The translations under genes were made by a program, and so were the position numbers. A DNA stretch of 64,000 bases from Rhea pennata (Eukaryota; Chordata; Aves; Rheiformes; Rheidae), in the NCBI RefSeq assembly GCF_028389875.1, contig NC_084678.1, forward strand, positions 14,538,899 to 14,602,898, in the 5' to 3' direction. Shown in pieces: positions 52,801-59,623 of this stretch. Below the pieces are notes generated by a model. The model did not search any database and was not told the DNA's origin. It saw only the letters and a list, made by a program, of their open reading frames with translations. The stretch's first letter is position 1. The number at the start of each line of letters is the position of its first letter.

Positions 52801-55800
52801 GAATTCATTAAGGTCACAAGAACCATGGCCCATTAGCACCCTAAACAGCTCTAATTTTGTCAGTTGATGATTGTTGCGCAACCAGCTTGATACCACACAA
52901 AGCATGATTATAAAAGCAGTATTTTAGTGTCAGTCAAATTTATTTTCATGTGCTCTTAGAAAGAGCACATTAGAAGCTTTTTGTCAAGCCTTAGGTTAAT
53001 AAAACTTACTGACATTTTATAGTCTGTTTTTCATGTATACGAAACAGTAACTGGACTTTGGAGAGCAAGAAACAGTATGTCAGGGACTGAAAACAACTAC
53101 AATACGTGTGCTGCATAATGGTCAAACCTTTCATAAGAATTTTCTAAGCTATTGTTAATATTTCTGTGAAAAGCAACAGGTTCAGAGTTTGATCTCAAAC
53201 TGTTTCATGAACTAAATCTTAGAAACCGCAATAAACACACTGCTTTAACTTTTAAACATGAAGTTGCGCATGCATATTTGATGCATACAGTAGATGCACA
53301 GCATACAAGCACTGCAGCTTCAAACTATCAAACTGCCTTTAAAAATTTGGTCTATCACACTGTAATTGGAAATACAATTTCAAAAACATAATAATCTATT
53401 CCTCTTTTACGACGAACTCTAAGGATGAAAGCAGCTGCATATGGCTAGACTTTCAAAAGTTCTTAGCCCTCACACTTGTGAGATGTTCATAAGAGTGCAG
53501 CAGCCATCAGTTCTTCATGTTCCGTATGAAATGTTTCATGCAAAACATTTTTGAAAGTTAGCTACCTTGGCAATGTATAAAAATGTAAACAAAATAAATT
53601 AAAAAAAATCTTTTCCAATATTAAGTCTCTTACCATGTAAGAACCAGGTTTCCAGTTTTTATGTATTCAATCATGTATATATGCTTATTTTAAAAGTCTT
53701 CCTATCCCTGAACTTTTAGATTTTTTTTTAATACGACATATGACAGACGAGTGCTTAATAAAAAAAGTGTTAAAAAATACACAGCTTTACTTTCATCTAT
53801 CAAGACCTCCAAAGGAGCAATGTGTGGTCCAATTCTGCTTAAAGACTGGCAACACTGCTTATAAGCACATCACACTTCAGCATGTTACAGTGATTTGGAA
53901 ACATCAGTTACTTGGAAATACAGTCCAGCTGGACATGACAGTAGCATTTTTGCCCTAATCCAGTTTATAATGCAGCAGGTATATCACTATACCTACTAAA
54001 ATGTAGGCATAGTGTGATATGGTGTTAGACTCCGAATCTGAAAAACCTTTTGATACACTATGGCAATAAACCAATAAATAAAGCTTTTCCAGTCTATCAA
54101 CTTACGAGCTTCAAATTAAACACTGAGGTTTCAAGGTCTGAGTTTTACTGATTTTTTTTTTTTTTTTAATTAGCAAAACGTCCTTTTCAAATTATGCATA
54201 TAGGAAATAATTTCTATATAATAATTCCTATACATAAACAGAAAAAATTATGCTAGTTATAACTTAAATATACAGAGCGGTTGACAGAATTCATGGCATC
54301 ACACAGCACAAATAGTACATTACACAAAAAGGTAGTGTGTAGTAACACAAGATTGTTTCTGGTCTACCTTATGCAAGTGCATCACTTTAAGACTGGCAAG
54401 GAGTTTCAATAGATATAGATACAGTTTTGTTTTTTTTTTTTCCTAAACTAAGACCCATTGAAATAGATGACATACGCACACCACTGATTTCATTAGGTAC
54501 TACTAATAAAATTTAAATTACATGTTCTTTGTATACTGCACTCAAAGTAATGAGTCTTAAGAACACAGCTGTTACTACGTATTATGAAAAAGATAGGAAG
54601 CTATGGACTGGTTCATACAAGTATTTTCAGTTATAAATGAAACTAAATACAAGTTAGGTTCAAAGTAATAGTAAGTATATAATCTTAAACTTCCAAATCT
54701 AGAATATTTAAGGAGGGACAGAACAGTTCTCAGAACAGAAAGATTTCTTATCCTTCCTTTAACTCACTCGTTGAGTTCACAACTAGACTCCTTGCCCAAA
54801 GATACTCAACACTAAGCATGATACTAGCTACTACAAAAGCTGCAACCCTAGACACATCAGGGTGAGGTAAGGTTATAAGACGACTGCCTTTGTATTGAAA
54901 CTCCAATGACAAAAAGGATCAAAAGCTTCAAGTTTGAGTTTTTAAGTCAGACTTTGAATGTATTAAAGTAAAAGAATATAGTTTTCTTATGTTTTATCTG
55001 CTGCTTCTCTACTCATCAGTGCTCCCCGTACGCTACTGGGGGCATGCAGGGACAGAGAGAACAGCATACTGAGGTTATATTAACTACCCAAAAAAACTAC
55101 CTTAAAAGTCAAAATGCATTATGTGAAAATGAAATAGTAACATATCATTTGATAAATGTTTCATTATCACGCTGTGGCTGTTTGCAGCTTCACCTACATT
55201 AACATTGTAACAGAGATACCAGCCAGAATCGTTTTCAAAATATTACTGTTAAAAAGACATTTTGGTCACCTGAAATCATACACTTAGGAGTGGAATGCTA
55301 CTGTACTACTATTCAAAATCAGACAATTCTTATTGTTAAATATAACGCCTTTTCCACAATTCACAATTAAATAGCAAGAGATCTTATTTGGACACTTTTC
55401 TGCCTGCAAAAAACATAGTCCCAAAATAAAATCCTTGAGCCTTTACTTACCTGGTGGTAACTGAAAATTCTGAATATTAGTTGGATTCTGAGGTGGCTGA
55501 GGCAAACGAGGTGCTAAAACTGTAGGAGTCAACGTTGCTCTGATTCCACTTGTAGTTGCCGTTGGAGTCCTTGGCAGACTTTGCGCCACTGTACTGGCAG
55601 TGCCTTTAGCCATTCCTGTAGGGGTGCCAGGAGCTGCAGGAGATATCCCACCAGGATTGGGAGCAACATTGGAGAGGCCAGCTTGCATAGTTTGCCCAAT
55701 AATCATGTTACCCCCTGTAGTACTGGGCTGGCCACCAGTAGCCAGCGTCTGCTGTTGGGATACTGCCTGGACTATAGTTTTAGGAGACTCAGATTTGATG

Positions 55801-58767
55801 ACCTGTGTGGTGGGAGCTGCTGGCACACTGGTACCAGACTGGCTGTTCACAAGCGATGTCTGGAGAGAAACTCCAGACCCCACAGTGGCTGTAGCAACAG
55901 CAGGAAAACTCCCCACACTGATGGTTGAATTGATCACAGTATTGCTCCCATTTTGAGTGGCTGCACCAGCTGCAGCTACAGTGGGTCCTGCTGGGTGAAT
56001 TGGTGGCCTCACAAGTGTTACCGTAGGCCCCCCACTTCCAATGCTCGGTGGTGGCTGCGAGGAAATAACTGTAGGTGAAGAAGAAGATGCAGACGACACA
56101 GCAGTACTAAGAAAAGAAGTCTGAATGACAGTGTTGGAAGCTGATGGCAAAACAGCATTAACAGTATTTCCTTTTCCGACAGATCCAGGTCCATTGTTAA
56201 CTAGAGGGGCAACAGCAGGTGCAGAAGCAGGGTTAGCAGTTACGGGAGTCCCAGAGAAAGCAGCACTTCCTGTGTGGTGAGAGTTCATCACCACATTACT
56301 CCCATTCAAAGTTTGCACTGTTGTGGTCCCAATCTTGCCATTCCTGGTGGACAAGGCAGTTGCCATCGTGCTGATAACCACCGATTTGCCCTGACTGAGG
56401 GTCCCTGGAGCAGCAGTAACTTCAGATCCTCCCGCTGCTGCAGTGGTGGTGCTGGTGCTTGTTGTGGTGGCTCCATCCAGAGTTGAACTCTGGGACCTGG
56501 TGTTATGATTAATAACGCCTCCTTGCACTCCTCCTGCTCCTGTAACAACAAGGTTAAAAAGACAGAATGAGCAGAAGTCCAATGAAGACAGAATGGTCTC
56601 CCTCATCACTGTCTTCTCCCTCTCCCAAACTGCCTGCCAAGAGCCAAGAAAATGAAAGAGAGTATAAACTGAAGAAGGATTTAAAGACATTATCTTGAAG
56701 CCTCCAACTTCCAACTAGAGATTGATAGATTCAGTATTGATTGTAACACCCCCCACTTTCATCACCCCAGTAAGAGAAAACATGGAAAACAGATTTATAC
56801 GAAGTGAGGGAAGGAAGAAGAATATCTTCTCCTTAGACCTCTTCCCCATTCTAGAGCCTGACATTATGTTTAGCAACATACCTGTAACTACAAGGGGGGA
56901 AAAATGGCATTTAGTAGGGCATTTTCCCTATACCCTCATCCTCTCATATCCTATAACATAAAGTCCATTAGAGCAGGAGGCTCAACAACAGCAAGATGAA
57001 AAAAAAAGGGGGGGGGGATAGCAAAACACCAGCCTGCCAAGATAAGGAGTAGTATAAGGCCTAGAGCAGGTTAAAAGAAGATCCCTCCACCTTATTACAG
57101 GATTTATTCTTCTGGGTCTGAAGTTCCCACAGCCAGAGACAGTTAAAAATAAATAAATAAAAAGCAAGACTGATTTTGAGAAAGAATAAAGTGATGTAGC
57201 TTCTTGTCCTGAATAATCCTCATGCCCCTTGATGAGGCCTGGTGTTATCACTAGTACAATCATAGATAGCCTGGATCCTGGCCCTAAGGAGACAGAAATG
57301 GGAAAAGAATAGTGACAGACAGATACCGAGATGCATGTTATACGGGTTAAGGAGATCCTCCTAGAAGAGCTTCATTAATCATGACAGAAGGTCTGTAATA
57401 TCTTCTTACACTTCAGCATCAAGAAAGAAGGCAAAAAAAATGGGGGAGGGGAAGAATTGCAGATAGATTCTGGGGAGACATTTTTTTTAATTCCCCTGAA
57501 AAACAGCTTCCCTCCATTCCCACGGAGTGAACCCTTACTGCTGTGATTAATACTGTCCCCCTACAGTCTTCACAATATGAAGAGAGGGAACACTTACAGG
57601 TAGATGGGGAGAGTGGAGGGAGAAGACATTGCACAAGGTGGGGTGTTATGGCCTGAATTCCCCCCCTTCCTGGGACCTGATGTTGTGACAACACCCCCTT
57701 GAGGGCAGAGGAGGAATGAGAGGTGTTGAATGCCCCCTCCAAGCCCCTGGAACAAGGGAGGGGGTGGGGGAGGCATAGCCAGGCAGACAGATATGGGGGG
57801 AGCATTTTGAGGGACTTCCTCCCCTTGAAATCCCCCCTCGCTTCCTCCTATACAGGAAATAGGTGTCATGATTAATAACACCCCCTTGCACTTCAGCAAG
57901 AGCGAAGGGGGAGGGGAAGGAGCATTTACACAGACAGCTAAGCGGGCATTATTAAGAGGGAATCCCCCCCCATAACCTCCACCCCTGGAAAAGGAAGGGG
58001 CTCAGTCACAGATGGCATGTGAGGGACATGCCGTTCCCGAGGGGGTGGGCTCTGCCTCCCTCGACCCCAAGATTAATAGAGCCTTTTACACTCGAGCAAC
58101 AAGGGCAGGAAAAGAAGAGGGGACCGACAGAGTCACAGACAGGCACTGACGGGTTATTATGTAGGGATACTGCCCCCACACATGATAAAACATCCTCTAG
58201 TAAGCAGAAGCGAGGAGGGAAAATAAAGGGGAGGGAGCACAGGCGCGGATACACACCGAGGGGGCATGATGAGGGGAGGCTCTCCCCCATATGATCGATA
58301 CCACCCTTTGCACTCCGGCTCCTGCCACAACAAGACGGAGGAGAGAGGGAAAAGGGGGGAAAGCAGTGCGGGAAGGAGGCAGCCAGAGCTGGGGAGTGGG
58401 GGGAGGGGAGGCCCCCTCTCCCTCCGAGCCCCCCACCCCTGCCCATGTTACCTGCTTTTGTGATCTCTGGGGCACTGAGTCCCATCTTGCTGCTGCTGCT
58501 GCTCTCTGTTTGGACATTAGCATTGCCTCCTACTACTACTCCTCCAGGGCTAGGGCTAGGGCTGCTGCTGCTACTGCTGCTGCTCACAACATGGTTCCCC
58601 AGCAGCCCCCCAGCGGCCCTCAGGGGCTCCTGCGCCTTGTGGTGCTGGTGGTGGTGGCCGGAGGCCGCCAGCTGGGACTCCAGGGAGCCCACCAGGTCGC
58701 TCACCACCTTCTCATCCACCTCCGTGTTCAGGAAAACCTCATCCAGCAGATCCGAGCCCGCCGCCAT
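19297..58767 (-). CDS. TAF4: TAF4, TFIID subunit 4 (complete gene, 16 coding exons)
   Basis: The protein is a core subunit of TFIID, which recognises promoters and nucleates RNA polymerase II pre-initiation complexes; it pairs with TAF12 through a histone fold. Sixteen coding exons, listed separately, join with consistent phases to 3,303 bases including the stop, predicting 1,100 residues (human TAF4, from memory, 1,085). In order: conserved N-terminus MAAGSDLLDEVF; Ser/Thr/Ala/Pro/Gly-rich low-complexity region (about 60-600) with Gln-containing stretches; TAFH/NHR1 domain (about 605-700); Gln/Thr-rich linker; histone fold (about 845-940); charged helical segment (about 945-1010); basic NLS-like PRKKRKV (about 1030); conserved C-terminus ending KAFLK. 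All introns are GT-AG except intron 13 (GC-AG). The start is the first in-frame ATG, with A at -3 and G at +4. I choose TAF4 over its paralogue TAF4B because of the close residue-by-residue match to remembered human TAF4 across all exons. Confidence 0.97.
19465..22948 (-). other. TAF4: TAF4 intron 15
   Basis: This is a 3.5-kb GT-AG intron with AT-rich sequence. I see no additional exon or RNA gene. Two small open frames (20073-20291 and 22613-22798) lack recognisable domains. Confidence 0.85.
22949..23068 (-). CDS. TAF4: TAF4 coding exon 15 (basic NLS-like motif)
   Basis: The exon is 120 bases, phase 0, 40 residues: MQQQELAQMRQRDANLTALA, AIGPRKKRKVDSPG and GSGAE. PRKKRKV is a classic basic nuclear-localisation-type motif. 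The acceptor is AAATGCAG with only a weak pyrimidine tract, and the donor is GAG|GTACAG. Confidence 0.95.
23150..23206 (-). CDS. TAF4: TAF4 coding exon 14 (57-base micro-like exon)
   Basis: The exon is 57 bases, phase 0, encoding the 19 residues SRSRQEDPEQLRLKQKAKE. It is easily missed by gene finders because it is short and follows a GC-AG intron. The acceptor is CAACATAG and the donor GAG|GTAAGC. It matches human TAF4 exactly at both edges. Confidence 0.95.
23824..24175 (-). mobile_element. Degenerate CR1-type LINE fragment
   Basis: The + strand reads like the antisense of the CR1 3' region: a block near ACCCAAAACTAGACACAGTA followed by TTCCAG, and about 290 bases further a block near CTCCAACTTGTCAAAACCAT followed by TCTGAAT. 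Both resemble, in order, the antisense of conserved CR1 segments (compare the antisense of CTGGAGTACTGCGTCCAG). The element is old and heavily diverged. It lies in TAF4 intron 13, in the same orientation as the gene. Confidence 0.5.
24486..24611 (-). CDS. TAF4: TAF4 coding exon 13 (GC donor)
   Basis: The exon is 126 bases, phase 0, 42 residues: DDERYEQASDVRAQLKFFEQ then LDQIEKQRKDEQEREILMRA and AK, a charged helical, coiled-coil-like segment conserved in TAF4. The acceptor is TTTTCAG. The donor reads AAAG|GCAAGT, a GC-AG intron with an otherwise perfect donor consensus, as is typical of functional GC donors. The next exon continues in frame with SRSRQEDPEQ. Confidence 0.95.
25981..26111 (-). 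CDS. TAF4: TAF4 coding exon 12 (histone fold, second part)
   Basis: The exon is 131 bases, phase 1 in and phase 0 out. It encodes GKKHGITEIHPDVVSYVSHA and TQQRLQNLVEKLSETAQQKN, helices following the first histone-fold segment. The acceptor is TGATCATAG and the donor AAG|GTAACT. Confidence 0.97.
26567..26736 (-). CDS. TAF4: TAF4 coding exon 11 (histone fold, first part)
   Basis: The exon is 170 bases, phase 2 in and phase 1 out. It encodes DDDDINDVASMAGVNLSEES, then ARILATNSELVGTLTRSCKD and ETFLFSAPLQRRILEI. This is the start of the TAF4 C-terminal histone fold that dimerises with TAF12. The acceptor is TTCCTCAG and the donor ATAG|GTAAGT. Confidence 0.97.
27452..27566 (-). CDS. TAF4: TAF4 coding exon 10
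   Basis: The exon is 115 bases, phase 1 in and phase 2 out. It encodes VPVVKPTVLPGNKAIATVS, an Ala/Gln segment and the conserved QKNKLKEPGGGSF that leads into the histone fold. The acceptor is CTTGCAG and the donor TTAG|GTAAGG. Confidence 0.95.
27939..28086 (-). CDS. TAF4: TAF4 coding exon 9
   Basis: The exon is 148 bases, phase 0 in and phase 1 out. It encodes VIQQSQKTGALIRPPQVTL and HSRIMLTTPQQIQLNQLQT, close to human TAF4. The acceptor is CTGTAG and the donor ACAG|GTAAGA. Confidence 0.96.
28771..28862 (+). repeat. (TG)n(TA)n(TG)n compound microsatellite
   Basis: Alternating purine-pyrimidine DNA of about 90 bases: TG repeats, then about 12 TA units, then about 14 TG units, then TATGTATAC. 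It lies in TAF4 intron 8. It is prone to length polymorphism and to Z-DNA or cruciform formation. Confidence 0.95.
29940..30182 (-). CDS. TAF4: TAF4 coding exon 8 (end of TAFH, Gln-rich linker)
   Basis: The exon is 243 bases, phase 0, 81 residues. RSLPALRQLTPDSAAFIQQ closes the TAFH domain. A Gln run and a Thr/Ser/Gln-rich activation-type linker follow, including SLTQPTQVGVSKQGQ. The acceptor is CTTTTCAG and the donor CTG|GTATGT. Confidence 0.96.
31327..31416 (-). CDS. TAF4: TAF4 coding exon 7 (TAFH domain, middle)
   Basis: The exon is 90 bases, phase 0, encoding 30 residues: DGKIEAEDFTSRLYRELNSS followed by PQPYLVPFLK. It is practically invariant among vertebrate TAF4 proteins. The acceptor is TTTTGAAG and the donor AAG|GTAAAT. 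Confidence 0.97.
32412..32534 (-). CDS. TAF4: TAF4 coding exon 6 (TAFH domain, first part)
   Basis: The exon is 123 bases, phase 0, 41 residues. It encodes the start of the TAFH/NHR1 helical domain, including ETMENVKKCKNFLSTLIKLA and NVKELVQNLL. The family binds hydrophobic peptide motifs in activators and chromatin factors. The acceptor is CCAACAG and the donor CTG|GTAAGA. Confidence 0.97.
33290..33409 (-). CDS. TAF4: TAF4 coding exon 5
   Basis: The exon is 120 bases, phase 0, 40 residues: PQIVLGGTAQTTALGTAA then a Thr/Gln-rich stretch ending TSTAAT. The acceptor is TCTGCAG and the donor ACA|GTAAGA. It lies immediately before the TAFH domain. The alignment to human is good at both ends and looser in the Thr-rich centre. 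Confidence 0.93.
35025..35144 (-). CDS. TAF4: TAF4 coding exon 4
   Basis: The exon is 120 bases, in phase 0, encoding 40 residues that begin APGTPIIARQVTPTTIIKQ and continue with a Gln/Thr-rich stretch ending RPPVVQ. The acceptor is TTTCTTAAG and the donor CAA|GTGAGT. It matches the human TAF4 segment between VQIST and the VLGG exon. Confidence 0.95.
35257..35387 (-). mobile_element. CR1 LINE 3' fragment
   Basis: The + strand carries the diagnostic antisense CR1 tail: TAGAATCAGTAAGGTTGGAA, GGGACCTCTGGAGATCAT and CCAACCCCCCTGCTCAAGCA, followed by GGGTCACCTA and TTGAATATCTCCAGAG. Sense CR1 is therefore on the minus strand, like TAF4. It sits in TAF4 intron 3. CR1 3' fragments of this type are abundant in bird genomes and are the best taxonomic clue in the window. 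Confidence 0.93.
35794..35960 (-). CDS. TAF4: TAF4 coding exon 3
   Basis: The exon is 167 bases, phase 1 in and phase 0 out. It encodes GMVLVRSENGQLLMIPQQAL, a Gln/Ala run and the PRPATPTSAPPVQISTVQ segment, all near-identical to human TAF4. The donor is ACAG|GTTAGT. The acceptor has its polypyrimidine tract separated from the AG by about 20 bases of (TA)n, which is unusual. Confidence 0.96.
35961..35993 (-). repeat. TAF4: (TA)n tract at the 3' splice site of TAF4 intron 2
   Basis: On the minus strand a run of about 11 T is followed by TATATATACATATATATATATAG and then exon 3. The TA dinucleotide repeat lies between the polypyrimidine tract and the AG acceptor. It contains no internal AG, so it lengthens the distance without creating competing acceptors. 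Confidence 0.9.
42640..43334 (+). mobile_element. Degenerate CR1 LINE 3' region
   Basis: The + strand preserves, in CR1 order, fragments of the end of the reverse-transcriptase ORF and the 3'UTR. Near 42665 it reads like NLQGLVMGPITLSKISISDL, a decayed form of the CR1 reverse-transcriptase segment. Later it has CTAGAATACCATGTCCAGTT (compare the CR1 TGGAGTACTGCGTCCAG). It ends GACCTTCAAAGACCCCTTCC followed by AACCTAAATTATTCTA, the CR1 tail. Many stops and indels make it inactive. It lies antisense to TAF4 within intron 2. Confidence 0.85.
45213..45241 (+). repeat. (CAAA)n microsatellite
   Basis: Six to seven CAAA tetramers in TAF4 intron 2. This is a simple repeat, possibly a retroposon tail remnant, with no body recognised. 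Confidence 0.85.
55451..56539 (-). CDS. TAF4: TAF4 coding exon 2 (long low-complexity exon)
   Basis: At 1,089 bases this is the longest exon; it enters and leaves in phase 1 and covers about residues 106-468. It encodes a Ser/Thr/Gly/Ala/Pro/Val-rich activator-interaction region containing QTLNGSNVVMNSHH, LVNNGPGS, NTVIQTS, SESPKTIVQAV and, near the end, the highly conserved RTPTATTSGIRATLTPTVLA and APRLPQPPQNPTNIQNF. The acceptor is TTGTTGTTACAG|GAGCAGG and the donor CCAG|GTAAGT. The acceptor and first 30 bases are the template-like copy of the repeat that fills intron 1. Confidence 0.95.
56541..58450 (-). repeat. TAF4: Diverged tandem repeat filling TAF4 intron 1 (repeated 3' splice-site cassette)
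   Basis: The 1.9-kb intron is made of about a dozen diverged copies of a unit spaced 90-190 bp. On the minus strand a unit has a C/T-rich tract, a TTGTTG-like word, AG, then GAGTGCAAGGGGG, GTATTAATCA, a G-run with AATTCCC, ATGCCCCC and TATCTGTCTGTG. Core positions: 56526 (exon 2 itself), 56754, about 56875, 56968, 57258, 57409, 57564, 57700, 57889, 57978, 58088, 58180 and 58310. The copy at 57889 (GAAGTGCAAGGGGGTGTTAT) is nearly identical to the start of exon 2 (GGAGTGCAAGGAGGCGTTAT). The copy at 58310 keeps a full acceptor, TTGTTGTGGCAG|GAGCCGG. Alignment by eye; the exact unit boundaries are approximate. Confidence 0.8.
58452..58767 (-). CDS. TAF4: TAF4 coding exon 1
   Basis: It encodes residues 1-105 and the first base of codon 106. 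The conserved opening MAAGSDLLDEVF and VDEKVVSDLVGSLESQLAAS match vertebrate TAF4. They are followed by a His cluster and a Ser tract with SPSPSP encoded by an AGC-type repeat. The donor is CAG|GTAACA. In human, the corresponding N-terminal region is, as I recall, one long exon, so the interruption here after codon 105 is noteworthy. Confidence 0.93.
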
Positions 58768-58770
58768 CTT
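58760..58770 (-). promoter_or_regulatory. TAF4: YY1-type element over the TAF4 start codon
   Basis: The minus strand reads AAGATGGCGGC, exactly the YY1 consensus word, with its ATG being the TAF4 initiation codon. YY1 sites in this orientation just downstream of the transcription start are common in TATA-less housekeeping promoters. The motif is seen; binding is inferred. Confidence 0.7.
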
Positions 58771-58931
58771 TTTTTTGGAGGGTTCCTGTGAGCAGCTCCC
58801 TCCTCCCCCCCCTCCCCTTCCACTCCTCCCGCCCTCCCCCCACCCCCCGCACACACTCGGCCCCCCTTACTGCGCAGGCGCACCCGCCCCGCCTCACATC
58901 ACCGGCCGGAGAGGGATTCCGCCCGCCGCTG

Positions 58932-58936
58932 ATTGG
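58932..58936 (-). promoter_or_regulatory. CCAAT box (NF-Y type)
   Basis: GATTGG on the + strand gives CCAATC on the minus strand, about 165 bases upstream of the TAF4 ATG and 13 bases before a rightward TATA box. NF-Y sites act in both orientations, so it could serve TAF4 and a divergent transcript. Confidence 0.5.
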
Positions 58937-58948
58937 CCGCCGGCCGCG

Positions 58949-58957
58949 TATAAAAGG
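58949..58957 (+). promoter_or_regulatory. Rightward TATA box (divergent promoter candidate)
   Basis: A perfect TATAAAAGG on the + strand sits inside the TAF4 CpG island, pointing away from TAF4, with a CCAAT box just upstream. A start site near 58980 would be expected. Two + strand words resembling the YY1 element (AAATGGCTGC at 58964 and AAAATGGCTGC at 59157) and a CAG|GTACGC donor-like site near 59935 lie downstream. Together they suggest a divergent non-coding or short transcript. No protein is claimed. Confidence 0.4.
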
Positions 58958-59597
58958 CAGGGCAAATGGCTGCGACTCCTTAGTTGGGAGTCGGGCGGCA
59001 GCGGCCCGGCGGCGGCGGCGGCGGCGCGCGCGGCGGCCGCCAGGCGGGCGGCGGCGGGGGCGCGGCCGGCCGAGCCGCGGCGGGGCGCAGCGCGCCGAGG
59101 CGGGCGGGCGGGCGGCGGGGGCGGCCGCGGCCGCGCCTCTTTGTCTGCCCCAGCCCAAAATGGCTGCATGTCTGCCTGCCGCTGCCCGCGTCCGGGTCTG
59201 CCCCGCCGGCGCGAGTCTGAAGGGCGCCGCACACCTGTGCCAGCTGCGTGTAACTGATCCACCGGCCGGGGAGGGGGGGCGAGGGCGCCGGGGGCCCGGC
59301 CCCGTGGGCGGCGGCGGGCCGGCCTCCGCGCCGCCCTGCGCCGCTGGCAGGGGCGGGCGGCCTCAGCCCCGCGCGGCGGCGCCGGCGCCCGAGCGCTGCC
59401 CGCCGCGCCGCCGCCGGGCCCGGGCCCGGCCGCGCTGCCCGGCGGCAGGCAGCCGCCCCGCTGCGGCGGCAGCCGCGGCTCGGAGCCGACGCGCTCTGCG
59501 CGGCCTGGGCAGCCTGACTCAGCACGCCGGCCGCGCGGCCCCTGCCGGCTGCGGGCGAGCCCGAGGAAGCGCGGGGAGCTTGGATTTCAACGCCGGG

Positions 59598-59623
59598 AAA
59601 AAAAAAAAAAAAAAAAAAAAAAA
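59598..59623 (+). repeat. Poly-A run (26 bases)
   Basis: An uninterrupted A tract at the outer edge of the TAF4 CpG island is followed by a second purine-rich A/G stretch to about 59650. A nucleosome-disfavouring poly(dA:dT) tract next to a promoter is common. It has no gene. Confidence 0.9.

Larger units (their letters stand above)
35961..55450 (-). other. TAF4: TAF4 intron 2 (19.5 kb)
   Basis: This is the largest intron of the gene, with a GT-AG boundary (GTAAGT donor). It contains a degenerate CR1 copy (42640-43334), a (TGG)n tract near 38245, a poly-G run near 39373, a (CAAA)n run near 45213 and a short (TA)n/(CA)n patch near 52030. The phases of exons 2 and 3 join perfectly without any extra exon. 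Small open frames (for example 37450-37773, 41751-42050, 44147-44482 and 50505-50825) show no recognisable domain. No RNA gene was recognised. Confidence 0.85.
58768..59570 (-). promoter_or_regulatory. TAF4: TAF4 CpG-island promoter and 5'UTR
   Basis: About 800 bases of extremely GC- and CpG-rich sequence lie upstream of the start codon, with many GGGCGG/CCGCCC (Sp1-type) words. No leftward TATA box was seen, so TAF4 transcription probably starts at dispersed sites within this island. An in-frame extension upstream of the ATG begins only at a GTG (58854) and is not a likely start. Confidence 0.8.

Noticed and set aside
57419..57899. Small minus-strand frames in intron 1 (81-128 codons) containing GGVINHDT-like peptides
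   Set aside because: These are decayed copies of the exon 2 start within the intronic repeat; the frames are interrupted and no donor sites were identified, so they are reported as repeats, not exons.
58768..58854. N-terminal extension of TAF4 by 29 residues
   Set aside because: The extension would begin at GTG, and conserved TAF4 proteins start at MAAGSDLLDEVF, where the ATG has a good Kozak context.
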